Shown piece by piece: positions 17,932 to 27,566 of a DNA stretch of 64,000 nt. The stretch lies in contig NZ_CAJNBK010000004.1 in the NCBI RefSeq assembly GCF_905220975.1, forward strand, positions 62,001 to 126,000. The letters run 5' to 3'. Under the pieces are notes generated by a model. It made no database searches, had not been told where the DNA came from, and worked only from the letters and a program-made list of their open reading frames with translations. The position numbers and the translations under genes are program-made. Position 1 is the first letter of the stretch; each line of letters begins with the position of its first letter. Origin of the DNA: Paraburkholderia haematera. GTDB taxonomy: Bacteria > Pseudomonadota > Gammaproteobacteria > Burkholderiales > Burkholderiaceae.

Positions 17932-19584
17932 ATGCTGACGATCGACGACATCCGGGCGATTCCCCTGTTTTCAACACTCGCTGACGACGAACTGGAGCAT
18001 CTCGCGCACAGTTCGGCGGACCTGCATCTGTGTGCGGGTGAATTCGCGGTACATGAAGGTGGAGAGCGCGCGCTGTATGCCGTTCTGGCCGGCAAGCTGG
18101 AAGTCATCAAGACGTTCGACGGTATCGAGCGCACGCTGGGCTGGCGTCTGCCCGGAACCATTTTTGGAGAAGTACCGCTCGCGCTGAGTTCGCCGTTTCC
18201 AGGCGCCTATCGGGCCGTGGAGCCGTCGCGTGTCATGCGCGTGGATGCTCAGCGTTACTACGTACTTGCTGCCGCGTCGCCAGAGATTGCGTTCAGGATG
18301 GGCACCCTTGCGCGCGAGCGCATCGGCGGGCTGCAAGGCCTCTCCGCCGAGCCGCCCAAGCCCCGCGTGACCATGATTGGAAGTCGCTGGGACAACGCTT
18401 GTACCGCGTTGCGGCAGTTCCTCGCACGCAACCAGATCAGCTACGACTGGATGACACCGGATGCGCCCGAACTGGCGGCGCGCTGGCCTGGAACCTGCCC
18501 GCCAGAGGAGGATTGCCCGGTGCTGCGGCTGGTCGACGGGACGGTGCTGAGCCGACCTGCGACACGCGAGCTTGCTGGGTTGCTGGGTCTGCAGACGCAG
18601 CCCCGCCTGGCCGAATACGACACGGTGATCATAGGGGGCGGGCCGGCCGGTCTCGCTGCTGCCGTGTACGGTGCGTCGGAAGGCTTGCGTACTGTGGTGC
18701 TGGAGCGCGAAGCGCCAGGCGGGCAGGCCGGAACCTCCTCACGTATCGAGAATTACCTCGGCTTCCCCAACGGTGTGTCGGGCGACGAACTGGCGAGCCG
18801 TGCACTGCAGCAGGCAAGGCGGCTCGGTGCAGAGATTCTGGTGACACGGTCTGTCGATCGAATCGATGTCGCCGGGCGTTGCATCCACCTCGACGGAGGC
18901 GACGTCATCCGGGCGCGAACGATCATTCTCGCGACTGGCGTCACGTGGCGCCGCCTCGCGATCGACGGCTTCGACCGGTTTATTGGTAAAGGCATTTACT
19001 ACGGCGCGTCACGCAGCGAGGCGAGTGCTACTCACGGACTCGACGTCTATCTGATCGGTGGTGGAAACTCGGCCGGCCAGGCCGCTTTGTACTTTGCCAA
19101 TCATGCACGCACGGTTACGCTTGTCTTGCGAGGCGATTCGATTGAGAAGAGCATGTCCCGCTACCTTGTCGAGCAGCTTCGCGAGAAGTCGAACGTAGCG
19201 GTGCAACTGCGATCGGAAGTTGTCGGCGCACACGGCGATACCCATCTGACAGCGATCGATGTGCGCGATGGACTGAGCGCAGAAGTACGTCGGCACGACA
19301 GTGGTGGATTGTTCGTGTTCATTGGCGCCGATGCGCAGACCGAGTGGTTGCCGGCGGAAATCGCGCGCGATGGGCGCGGATATGTTCTCACCGGTGACGA
19401 CGTCGTTAAGGCAGGACGCTGGTCCCATAGCCGGGATCCCTACCTCCTCGAATCGAGTGTTCCCGGCGTGTTTGCCTGTGGGGATGTGCGATTGAGCCCG
19501 GTCAAGCGCGTCGCTTCAGCGGTCGGTGAGGGCAGCATGGCGATCGCGTTCGCCCACAAATATCTGCAGCACGACGCCAGCTAG
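17932..19584 (+). CDS. cNMP-binding-domain/thioredoxin-reductase-like flavoprotein
   Basis: 550 residues in three parts. Residues 5-120 form a cyclic-nucleotide-binding domain (FGEVPLALSSPFPGAYRA resembles the phosphate-binding cassette). Residues 140-215 resemble a thioredoxin/glutaredoxin-type module. From about residue 228 there is a two-dinucleotide-fold flavoprotein (VIIGGGPAGLAAAVY for FAD, LIGGGNSAGQAALYF for NADPH, VFACGDVR at the end). The redox CxxC of thioredoxin reductase is absent; that position reads YYGASRSEA. This fits a known group of cNMP-domain reductase-like proteins whose substrate is undefined. ATG 17932 has only a weak ribosome site. Convergent with the efflux operon, 13 bp apart. 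Confidence 0.82.
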   Translation: MLTIDDIRAIPLFSTLADDELEHLAHSSADLHLCAGEFAVHEGGERALYAVLAGKLEVIKTFDGIERTLGWRLPGTIFGEVPLALSSPFPGAYRAVEPSRVMRVDAQRYYVLAAASPEIAFRMGTLARERIGGLQGLSAEPPKPRVTMIGSRWDNACTALRQFLARNQISYDWMTPDAPELAARWPGTCPPEEDCPVLRLVDGTVLSRPATRELAGLLGLQTQPRLAEYDTVIIGGGPAGLAAAVYGASEGLRTVVLEREAPGGQAGTSSRIENYLGFPNGVSGDELASRALQQARRLGAEILVTRSVDRIDVAGRCIHLDGGDVIRARTIILATGVTWRRLAIDGFDRFIGKGIYYGASRSEASATHGLDVYLIGGGNSAGQAALYFANHARTVTLVLRGDSIEKSMSRYLVEQLREKSNVAVQLRSEVVGAHGDTHLTAIDVRDGLSAEVRRHDSGGLFVFIGADAQTEWLPAEIARDGRGYVLTGDDVVKAGRWSHSRDPYLLESSVPGVFACGDVRLSPVKRVASAVGEGSMAIAFAHKYLQHDAS

Positions 19585-19597
19585 CACGGCGTGCGGT

Positions 19598-21100
19598 TCA
19601 CTGCACCTTCACATCAGCGCCCGCCGCCGCCGAATCTCCCGTCTGCGCGGGCGCTACCTGCCTCTCCGGATGCCGCGGATCATGCAACTGGTCCGCCGAC
19701 CAGCCGCCGCCCAGATCGCCGAATAGCGACGCCGTGTCCAGCAGGCGTGTCTCCTGAACATTCAGCGCGGTCTGCTGAGTGCTCAACTGCGTAGCCTGCG
19801 CGGTCGCCACCGTCGTGTAGTCCACCGTGCCGGCCTGATACTCGTTGAACGCGATCTCGGCGCCACGGGTTGCGTCTTTTACAGCCGCCTCCAGGACGAC
19901 CGATTGCTCGGCCAGGATTCGCAACCCGCTCAAGTCGTTTTCGACGTTCTGGAACGCCGTCAACACGGTGCCCCGGTAGTTGGCGACGGCCGCGTCGTAG
20001 GCCGCCTTCGCCACGTCGACGTCGGCGCTGCGCAAGCCGCCGTCGAAAAGCGTTTCGGTGGCGCTGCCGCCCAGCGACCAGACGTAGTTGGCCACGTTGA
20101 ACAGACCGGACAACGGCGACTGCGTGAGGCCGGCCAGCCCGGAGAGGGAAATGTCCGGGTAATACGCCGACACCGCCACGCCGATCGCCGCGTTTTGCGT
20201 CGCCATCTTGCGCTCGGCGACGGCGATGTCGGGCCGGCGTTCGAGCAGCGTTGACGGCACGCCGACGGGCACGCCAGGCAGCGTCGGCATCGTGGTGCTG
20301 TGCGTAATCGATAGCTCTTCCGGATTCTTGCCCACCAACACGGCGATCGCGTGCGCGTCTTGAGCGCGCGCCACGCCGAGCGCGATCAGGTTGGACTGCG
20401 CCGTCTCGAGCTGGGTGCGGGCCGTGATCAAGTCGGACGGGGGGATGGTGCCCGCCTGGTCCTGGTCGGACACGACGTCCAGAAAGTGCTGGTAGGCCAC
20501 GACCGTCCTCTGCAGAAGGTCGATATTGGCGTCGCTGATGCGTAGTTCGATGATCGCCGTGGCGAGCGCCACCTGCTCGGAGAGCGTCGCATTGGCGAGC
20601 GTCGCTTCGCTCGATTGCGCCGTCGCGGCGTTTTCTTCGATCGTGCGCCGCACCTGGCCCCACAGGTCAGGCGCCCAGCTCACGTTGCCCTCCAGCGAAC
20701 CCGAGTTGACCACGCGCGCGGCATTGCCGACCGAGCTGCGCGCCTTGGTGCCCGAACCGGTTACGCCGATGGTCGGAAACAGGCTGGCATGCGCCACCCG
20801 CACTTCCGCCAGCGCTTCCTGATAGTTCGCGTAGTCCGCGCGCACGGTCTGGTTCGACACCGACACCAGCGGTTCGAGCTGGTCGATCAGCGGATCGTTG
20901 AATGCCGTCCACCAGTCGCCTTTCGGTTTCTCCGCCGCGGGCTCGGCTTGCGTCCAGCCCGGCAATTCCGAATAGGTGGCGGGCACGTTGACTTGCGGCC
21001 GGTGGTAGTCCGGGCCGACCGTGCAGCCGCCGGCCAGCAGGGCCAGCGTCGCGACGGCCAGCGGCCGAAGCGTCCCAAAGCGGTTACGGGAATTTTTCAT
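19598..21100 (-). CDS. NodT/OprM-family outer-membrane efflux lipoprotein
   Basis: 500-residue outer-membrane channel of RND pumps. Lipoprotein signal with lipobox LAGGC near residue 28, then VGPDYHRP, the standard NodT-family start, and the two repeated outer-membrane-efflux domains (for example WAPDLWGQVRR, SLGGSATETLFDGGLR). Two starts are possible: ATG 21106, overlapping the pump gene stop, or ATG 21100, which has GAGGG seven bases upstream and is preferred. Last gene of the mdtABC-type operon; it completes a tripartite pump from inner membrane to outside. Confidence 0.92.
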   Translation of the reverse strand: MKNSRNRFGTLRPLAVATLALLAGGCTVGPDYHRPQVNVPATYSELPGWTQAEPAAEKPKGDWWTAFNDPLIDQLEPLVSVSNQTVRADYANYQEALAEVRVAHASLFPTIGVTGSGTKARSSVGNAARVVNSGSLEGNVSWAPDLWGQVRRTIEENAATAQSSEATLANATLSEQVALATAIIELRISDANIDLLQRTVVAYQHFLDVVSDQDQAGTIPPSDLITARTQLETAQSNLIALGVARAQDAHAIAVLVGKNPEELSITHSTTMPTLPGVPVGVPSTLLERRPDIAVAERKMATQNAAIGVAVSAYYPDISLSGLAGLTQSPLSGLFNVANYVWSLGGSATETLFDGGLRSADVDVAKAAYDAAVANYRGTVLTAFQNVENDLSGLRILAEQSVVLEAAVKDATRGAEIAFNEYQAGTVDYTTVATAQATQLSTQQTALNVQETRLLDTASLFGDLGGGWSADQLHDPRHPERQVAPAQTGDSAAAGADVKVQ

Positions 21101-21102
21101 GG

Positions 21103-24100
21103 TCATGCCCTCGTATCCGGTTGTCCGGGTCGCTGCGCGTCGCGATTCCATGGCAGGTTGGCGGACCATCCGACCAGCCTGAAACGCAAGCGGTCGAGGT
21201 AGAGGTAGATCACCGGCGTCGTGTACAAGGTAAAGACCTGACTCAGGATCAGTCCACCCATCACCGTGATACCGAGCGGTTGGCGCAGCGACGCGCCCTG
21301 GCCAATGCCGATGGCGAGCGGCACCGCGCCGAGCACGGCCGCGAAGGTGGTCATCATGATCGGCCGCAGACGGACCACGGCAGCCGAGTGAATCGCCTCC
21401 TTCGCCGGCATGCCTTCGCTGCGTTGCAACTGGATCGCGACGTCGACCATCATGATCCCGTTCTTCTTGACGATGCCGATCAGCAAGATGATGCCGATCA
21501 GCGCGATCACCGAGAACGGTGTGCCGAAAATCAGCAATGCCAGCGTCGCGCCGATGCCCGCGGACGGCAGCGTCGACAGGATGGTCAGCGGGTGGATCGA
21601 GCTTTCGTACAAGACGCCGAGCACGATATACACCACGCCGAGCGCCGCCAGGATCAGCAGCGGCACCGTCCCCATGGACTGCGAGTAGGCCGCCGCCGCG
21701 CCGGCAAACGATCCGTGGATGCTGGCCGGCATGCCGATCTCGCGGATCGTGTTGTCGATCGACACGGCCGCCTTGCTCAACGAACCGCCCGCCGGCAGGT
21801 TGAACGAAATCGTCGCGGCTACGAGGCCGCTCTGGTGGTTCACCTGCGTCGACGTATGGCTGTTCGAGTACGAAGCCAGCGCCGCCAGCGGCACCATGGT
21901 TTCAGCCGACGTGCTGTCCGCACTGCCGGTCGAACTGCCGCCCTTGCTATTGGCGATGCTGTTGTTGGTCGCGTTGGCTTGCGCGTTCGAGTTGAGTGCG
22001 TTCGTGCCCGACGAAGTGGCCGTACTTTCGGTCGCCGCCTTCACGCCCGACACCGTGGCGCCCGGCATCTGTGTGCCCGCCGTGCCGGTGGCGTTGCCCG
22101 ACGCCGTGCTCAGGTAGATCTGGTTGAGCGTTTGCGGGTACTGCCAGTAATCCGGCGCGACCTCCATCACCACGAAATACTGATTGAGCGGGTTGTAGAT
22201 GGTCGACACCGTCCGCTGGCCGAACGCGTCATACAGCACGTTGTCGACCTGGTTGGGCGCAAAACCGTAGCGCGCCGCCGTCGAGCGATTGATTTTGATG
22301 TAGGTCTGCAGCCCGTTTTGCTGCAAGTCCGAGTTCACGTCGAGGATCTGCGCGTGCTCCTTGCTGAGCGCGGCGACGAGTAGCGGTGTCCACTTGAACA
22401 GCGCGGCGGAATCGTCGCTGGTGAGCGTGTATTGGTACTCGGCGGCGGATTGCCGTCCGCCGATTCGCAGATCCTGCTGTGCCTGCATAAAGAGCCGGGC
22501 GCCCGAGACCGCATTGAGTTTGGGCCGCAGGCGGTTCACGACCTCGGTGGCCGTGGCATGGCGCTCCGCCAGCGGCTTGAGTTCGACGAACACGTTCGCG
22601 GTATTGAGCGCGCGGCCGCCGGTAAAGCCGGCTACCGAGGCCACGGCCGGATCCTTCTGCACGATCTCCTGCAATTGCGTGAGCTTCTTTTGCATCGCGG
22701 TAAAGGAGATGCTCTGGTCGGCGATGATCTGCCCAATCAGAATGCCCGTGTCCTGCTCGGGAAAGAAGGTGGCCGGCACCAGCTTGAACAGAAACACGTT
22801 GGCGACCAGGAGGCCGATCAACAGCAGGATGACCAGCAGCGCATGGTCCAGGACGGCCGTGAGCGAGCGCGCGTAGGCATTCTTGAAGCGGTCGAACTGT
22901 TTTTCGACCCACATCGCCCAACGGGCTTTCGAATGCCCGGCGTTGTCGCGGCTCAGCACATAGGCGCACATGGCCGGCGTGACCGTCAGCGAAATCACCA
23001 GCGAGATCAGGATGGCGACGGACAGCGTGACCGCGAACTCATGGAACAGCAGGCCGACCACGCCCGGCATCAGCATGATGGGGAGGAACACCGCAATCAG
23101 CGACAGGCTCATCGAGATCACCGTGAAGCCCACCTCGCCGCTGCCCTTCAGGGCTGCCTCTTTCGGACTGAGCCCCAACTCCATGTGACGCACGATGTTT
23201 TCCAGCACCACCACCGCATCGTCGACCACGAAGCCGGTACCGATGGTGAGCGCCATCAGCGAAAGGTTGTCGATGCTGTAACCGAGCAGGTACATCGGCC
23301 CGAAGCTACCCACGATCGACAGCGGCAGCGCGACGGCCGGTATCAGCGTGGCGCGCGGCGATTGCAGAAAAATGAACACGACGCCCACCACCAGCAGCAC
23401 GGCGATGAACAGGGTGCGCTCCGTGTCGCCCACCGACGATCTGACCGACTCCGAGCGGTCAATCGCGATGCCCACGTGCACACTGCTCGGCAGCGTCGCC
23501 TCGATTGACGGCAGGACCTTGCGGATCTGCGCGACGGTGCTCACGACATTGCTGCCGGGCATCGGATACACGATGACGAGAATGGCGGACTTGCCGTTGA
23601 AGAGGCCGGCATTGCGGATATTTTCGTTCGAATCCCTGACCTGGGCCACGTCGCGCAACAGGACCGGCGCGCCGTTGCGGTAGGCGACCACCAGATCGCG
23701 GTACGGCGCGGCATGCGTAATCTGGTCGTTGGAGGTGACCACGTAGCGCTGGTCGCCCTCGTCGAGATGACCTTTCGCGCTGTCGGCGTTGGCTGCGCTG
23801 AGCGCCGCGCGCACGTCTTCCAGGCCGATGCCGTAGCTGCTCAGTTTGCCTGGCTGCAACTCGACGCGTACCGAGGGCAACGCGCCGCCGCCGAGCGTGA
23901 TCTGACCCACCCCCCTGACCTGCGAGAGCTGCTGCTGGATCACCGAATCCGCGGAATCGTAGAGCTGCGCTTTGGTGAGCGTGTCCGACGTCAGAGAGAG
24001 CACCATGATCGGCGCATCTGCCGGGTTGTACTGGCGATAGCTCGGATTGCTGCGCAGCGTAGTCGGCAAATCGGCGCGCGCTGCCTGGATGGCCGCTTCG

Positions 24101-24423
24101 ACGTCGCGCGCGGCGCCGTTGATGTCGCGCTTCAAGCCGAACTCGACCACGATCAACGACGAGCCGACGGAGCTGATCGAAGTCAGTTCTTCAACGTCGG
24201 CAATGGTGGCGAGCCGCCGTTCGAGCGGCTCGGCCACCGTGGTCCCCATGATGTCCGGGCTCGCGCCCGCCATGTTCGCCTGCACCACGATGACCGGAAA
24301 GGCAATGTTCGGCAACGGCGCGACCGGCAGCCTGAAGTAGGCGAGCGCCCCGGAGATCAGGATTGCAATGGCCAGAAGCGTGGTCGCGACGGGCCGCCGG
24401 ATGAATAACGCCGAGATGTTCAA
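21103..24423 (-). CDS. mdtC: RND multidrug efflux permease, MdtC-like, with a low-complexity insert
   Basis: 1,106-residue inner-membrane proton-driven pump. It starts MNISALFIRRPVATTLL and has the transmembrane proton-relay segment GFVVDDAVVVLEN with the double Asp. MdtC/MuxC proteins are usually about 1,030 residues. The extra length is a Ser/Thr/Asn/Ala/Gly-rich stretch of roughly 68 residues (about 774-842, 21898-22102) in the second periplasmic porter region. Translation begins at a TTG at 24423 overlapping the TGA of mdtB, so the two subunits are coupled, as expected for an MdtB/MdtC heterotrimer. Confidence 0.9.
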   Translation of the reverse strand: MNISALFIRRPVATTLLAIAILISGALAYFRLPVAPLPNIAFPVIVVQANMAGASPDIMGTTVAEPLERRLATIADVEELTSISSVGSSLIVVEFGLKRDINGAARDVEAAIQAARADLPTTLRSNPSYRQYNPADAPIMVLSLTSDTLTKAQLYDSADSVIQQQLSQVRGVGQITLGGGALPSVRVELQPGKLSSYGIGLEDVRAALSAANADSAKGHLDEGDQRYVVTSNDQITHAAPYRDLVVAYRNGAPVLLRDVAQVRDSNENIRNAGLFNGKSAILVIVYPMPGSNVVSTVAQIRKVLPSIEATLPSSVHVGIAIDRSESVRSSVGDTERTLFIAVLLVVGVVFIFLQSPRATLIPAVALPLSIVGSFGPMYLLGYSIDNLSLMALTIGTGFVVDDAVVVLENIVRHMELGLSPKEAALKGSGEVGFTVISMSLSLIAVFLPIMLMPGVVGLLFHEFAVTLSVAILISLVISLTVTPAMCAYVLSRDNAGHSKARWAMWVEKQFDRFKNAYARSLTAVLDHALLVILLLIGLLVANVFLFKLVPATFFPEQDTGILIGQIIADQSISFTAMQKKLTQLQEIVQKDPAVASVAGFTGGRALNTANVFVELKPLAERHATATEVVNRLRPKLNAVSGARLFMQAQQDLRIGGRQSAAEYQYTLTSDDSAALFKWTPLLVAALSKEHAQILDVNSDLQQNGLQTYIKINRSTAARYGFAPNQVDNVLYDAFGQRTVSTIYNPLNQYFVVMEVAPDYWQYPQTLNQIYLSTASGNATGTAGTQMPGATVSGVKAATESTATSSGTNALNSNAQANATNNSIANSKGGSSTGSADSTSAETMVPLAALASYSNSHTSTQVNHQSGLVAATISFNLPAGGSLSKAAVSIDNTIREIGMPASIHGSFAGAAAAYSQSMGTVPLLILAALGVVYIVLGVLYESSIHPLTILSTLPSAGIGATLALLIFGTPFSVIALIGIILLIGIVKKNGIMMVDVAIQLQRSEGMPAKEAIHSAAVVRLRPIMMTTFAAVLGAVPLAIGIGQGASLRQPLGITVMGGLILSQVFTLYTTPVIYLYLDRLRFRLVGWSANLPWNRDAQRPGQPDTRA

Positions 24424-27400
24424 GGCGCGTCCTCCGCCCCGCCTCCCGGCGAATTCTCCGGTTTATTGCGGTTGCGCCAGCGTCTCGTCCGCTCGGCCAT
24501 TCTGTCGAAGAACAGATAGATCACCGGCGTGGTGAAGAGCGTCAGCATCTGGCTCAGCGTCAGACCGCCGATGATCGCGAGCCCGAGCGGCCGGCGCAAT
24601 TCCGAACCCGTGCCGGTGCCGAGCAGCATCGGCAGCGCGCCGAGCATGGCGGCGAGCGTGGTCATCAGGATCGGGCGGAAACGCAGCAGCGACGCCTCGA
24701 AGATCGCCTCGCGCGGCGCCTTGCCGTGATTGCGTTCGGCGTCCAGCGCGAAGTCCACCATCATGATGGCGTTCTTCTTGACGATACCGATGAGCAGCAC
24801 GATACCGATAATGCCGATCACATCCAGGTCGCTGCCGGCGATCATTAGCGCGAGCAGTGCGCCGATACCCGCCGAGGGCAGCGTGGACAGAATCGTCACC
24901 GGATGGATGAAACTCTCATAGAGCACGCCGAGCACGATATACACCGCCACCAGCGCCGCGATCAGCAGATAGACTTCGCTCGACAGCGAATCCTCGAATG
25001 CCTGGGCCGCGCCCTGCAGCGACGAGGTGATCGACGGCGGCAGATTCACCGATTGTTCTGCCTGATGGATAGCCGTGACGGCCGTGCTCAACGACGCATC
25101 TTTCGCGAGGTTGAACGAGATGGTGACCGATGGGAACTGCGCCAGATGGCTGATCACGAGCGGCGACTTCGTGATCTGGATCTTCGCGATGCCCGACAGC
25201 GGCACCTGGCCCGTGCTGCTGGTCTGACTCGGCAGATACAGGTTGCCGATCGACTGCACGTTCGGCAACGCTTCCGGTTTGGCGACGAGAATCACGCGGT
25301 ACTGGTTCGACTGTTCGAAGATAGTCGAGACGATGCGCTGGCCGAGCGCGTCGTACAGCGCGTTGTCGATCGTCGCGGGCGTAATGCCGAAGCGTGCCGC
25401 CAGTTGCCGGTTGACTTCGACGTTCACGCTGAGGCCGTCGGTATTCATGTCGCTTTGCACGTCGGCGAGCGACGGGATCTGCTTCATCCGCGCGATCAGT
25501 TCCGGCACGTACTTCTGGAATGCCTGCTGGCTCGGTCCGCGCAGCACGAAGCTGTACTGGTTCGGTGAGACCGTCGTGTCGAGCGTCAGATCCTGCTCAG
25601 GCTGCATGTAAAGCCTGACGCCCGGCACATGGGCGACTTCCTGTTGCAGACGCCGGGCAATCTCTTGCGCCGTGTCGGAACGCTTGTCGTGGTCGCGAAG
25701 ATTGATCAGGAAGCGGCCATTGTTCAGCGTCGAGTTAGTGCCGTCGATACCCACGTAGGAGGTCAGCGAAGTGACATCCGGGTCCTTCAGGATCGCATCG
25801 GCGAGCGCGCCCTGGCGATTCACCATCGCGGCGTACGACACCGAGTTGTCGGCCACGCTGATCCCCTCGATCACACCGACGTCCTGCACCGGAAAGAGGC
25901 CCTTCGGAATCACCACGTACAGGATGCCGGTCAGCACGACCGTGCCGACGGCCACCACGAGCGTCAGCACCTGGTGATCCAGCACCCAGCGCAGGCCGCG
26001 TTCATAGGCGGCGAGCGTTTTGTTGAACAGGCCCTCGCTGATCCGCTCAAAGCGACTCGGATGACGTTCGGCCTGCGCGCGCAACATGCGCGCACAGAGC
26101 ATCGGCACCACGGTCAGCGACACGATCGCGGAGATCACGATGGTGACGGCAAGCGTCACCGCGAATTCGCTGAACAGACGCCCGATCACCCCGCCCATGA
26201 AGAGCAGCGGAATCAGCACGGCAATCAGCGAGATGGTCAGTGACAGAATCGTGAAGCCGATCTGCCCCGCGCCTTCCAGCGCGGCTTCGAGCGGGGTCTT
26301 GCCTTCCTCCAGATACCGCACGATGTTCTCGATCATCACGATCGAGTCGTCGACCACGAAGCCGGTGGCGATGATGAGCGCCATCAGCGAGAGGTTGTCG
26401 ATCGAGTAGTTCAGCTGGTACATCACCGCCAGCGTGCCGATCAGCGACACCGGCACCGATATGCTCGGAATCAGCGTGGCGGGCACGTTGCGCAGGAACA
26501 CGAAGATCACCGCCACCACCAGCACGATGGCGAGAATCAGTTCGAGCGCCGCGTCGGAGACCGACGAGCGGATCACGCCCGTGCTGTCCGACACCACGGT
26601 CACGTTCATGCCGGCCGGCAGCGTGGATTCGAGCTGCGGCAGTTGCTTCGTGATCTGGTTGACGGTCGCGATCACGTTCGCGCCCGGTTGCCGCTGCACG
26701 TTGAGCACAATGGCCGGTGAGCCGTTGTACCAGGCGCCGCGCTCCACGTCCTGGGCGGCCTGACTGACTCGCGCCACGTCGCGCATGAACACCGGGGCGC
26801 CGTCCTTGTAGGCGATCACCGTGTCCAGATAGTCCTTCGGATCGGTGATCTGATCGTTGCCGTTGATCGTGTAGTCGAGGTCCGGGCCGTCGAAATTGCC
26901 CTTCGGCTGGCTGACGTTGACATAGCTGAGCAGCGTGCGCAGATCGTCGATGTTCAGGCCGTAGGCGGCCAGCTTGTGCGGGTCCGCCTCGACGCGGATG
27001 GCCGGCACATTGCCGCCGCTCGTCGTGACCACACCCACGCCCGACACTTCGGAAATCTTGGTGCCGAGACGGTTGTTGGCGATGTCTTCAAGCTGGGTCA
27101 GCGACATCGACTTCGAGGTGACCGCGAGTGTCAGGATCGGCTGGTCGGCCGGATTGACCTTGGCATACGTCGGCGGCGCGGGCAGGCCGGAGGGCAGGTA
27201 GCTGTTGGAAGCGTTGATGGCCTGCTGGACGTTCTGCTCGGCGATGTCGAGGTTCAGCGACAGATCGAACTGCAGCGTGATGACCGACGCGCCGTCCGAG
27301 CTATACGACGTCATCTGTTGCAAGCCGGGAATCTCGCCCAACTGCACTTCGAGCGGCGCCGTGACCGTGGTGGCCATCACGTCCGGGCTCGCGCCCGGAT

Positions 27401-27551
27401 AGAACGTCTGCACCTGGATGGTCGGATAGTCGACGCTGGGCAGCGATGAAACCGGCAGCACGCGCATGGCGACGAGGCCCACCAGCACGAGGGCGATCAT
27501 CAGCAGCAGCGTGGCTACCGGTCGAAGAATAAACAGGCGGGAAATATTCAT
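24420..27551 (-). CDS. mdtB: RND multidrug efflux permease, MdtB-like
   Basis: 1,043-residue RND pump subunit, with MNISRLFILRPVATLLL at the start, 12 transmembrane segments and the proton relay in GFVVDDSIVMIEN. It ends in a charged tail (RRWRNRNKPENSPGGG). It is encoded between the adaptor and the second pump subunit with overlap at the 3' end, the standard mdtABC/muxABC order. Substrates in characterised homologues include novobiocin, bile salts and other amphiphiles; the substrate here is not known. A regulator is not adjacent. Confidence 0.92.
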   Translation of the reverse strand: MNISRLFILRPVATLLLMIALVLVGLVAMRVLPVSSLPSVDYPTIQVQTFYPGASPDVMATTVTAPLEVQLGEIPGLQQMTSYSSDGASVITLQFDLSLNLDIAEQNVQQAINASNSYLPSGLPAPPTYAKVNPADQPILTLAVTSKSMSLTQLEDIANNRLGTKISEVSGVGVVTTSGGNVPAIRVEADPHKLAAYGLNIDDLRTLLSYVNVSQPKGNFDGPDLDYTINGNDQITDPKDYLDTVIAYKDGAPVFMRDVARVSQAAQDVERGAWYNGSPAIVLNVQRQPGANVIATVNQITKQLPQLESTLPAGMNVTVVSDSTGVIRSSVSDAALELILAIVLVVAVIFVFLRNVPATLIPSISVPVSLIGTLAVMYQLNYSIDNLSLMALIIATGFVVDDSIVMIENIVRYLEEGKTPLEAALEGAGQIGFTILSLTISLIAVLIPLLFMGGVIGRLFSEFAVTLAVTIVISAIVSLTVVPMLCARMLRAQAERHPSRFERISEGLFNKTLAAYERGLRWVLDHQVLTLVVAVGTVVLTGILYVVIPKGLFPVQDVGVIEGISVADNSVSYAAMVNRQGALADAILKDPDVTSLTSYVGIDGTNSTLNNGRFLINLRDHDKRSDTAQEIARRLQQEVAHVPGVRLYMQPEQDLTLDTTVSPNQYSFVLRGPSQQAFQKYVPELIARMKQIPSLADVQSDMNTDGLSVNVEVNRQLAARFGITPATIDNALYDALGQRIVSTIFEQSNQYRVILVAKPEALPNVQSIGNLYLPSQTSSTGQVPLSGIAKIQITKSPLVISHLAQFPSVTISFNLAKDASLSTAVTAIHQAEQSVNLPPSITSSLQGAAQAFEDSLSSEVYLLIAALVAVYIVLGVLYESFIHPVTILSTLPSAGIGALLALMIAGSDLDVIGIIGIVLLIGIVKKNAIMMVDFALDAERNHGKAPREAIFEASLLRFRPILMTTLAAMLGALPMLLGTGTGSELRRPLGLAIIGGLTLSQMLTLFTTPVIYLFFDRMAERTRRWRNRNKPENSPGGGAEDAP

Positions 27552-27566
27552 CGGCGCGCGAGCCTG

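Noticed and set aside
21121..23508. Plus-strand frames of 420 and 358 residues
   Set aside because: Antisense to mdtC, His/Arg/Asp-rich, no ribosome site and no known family.
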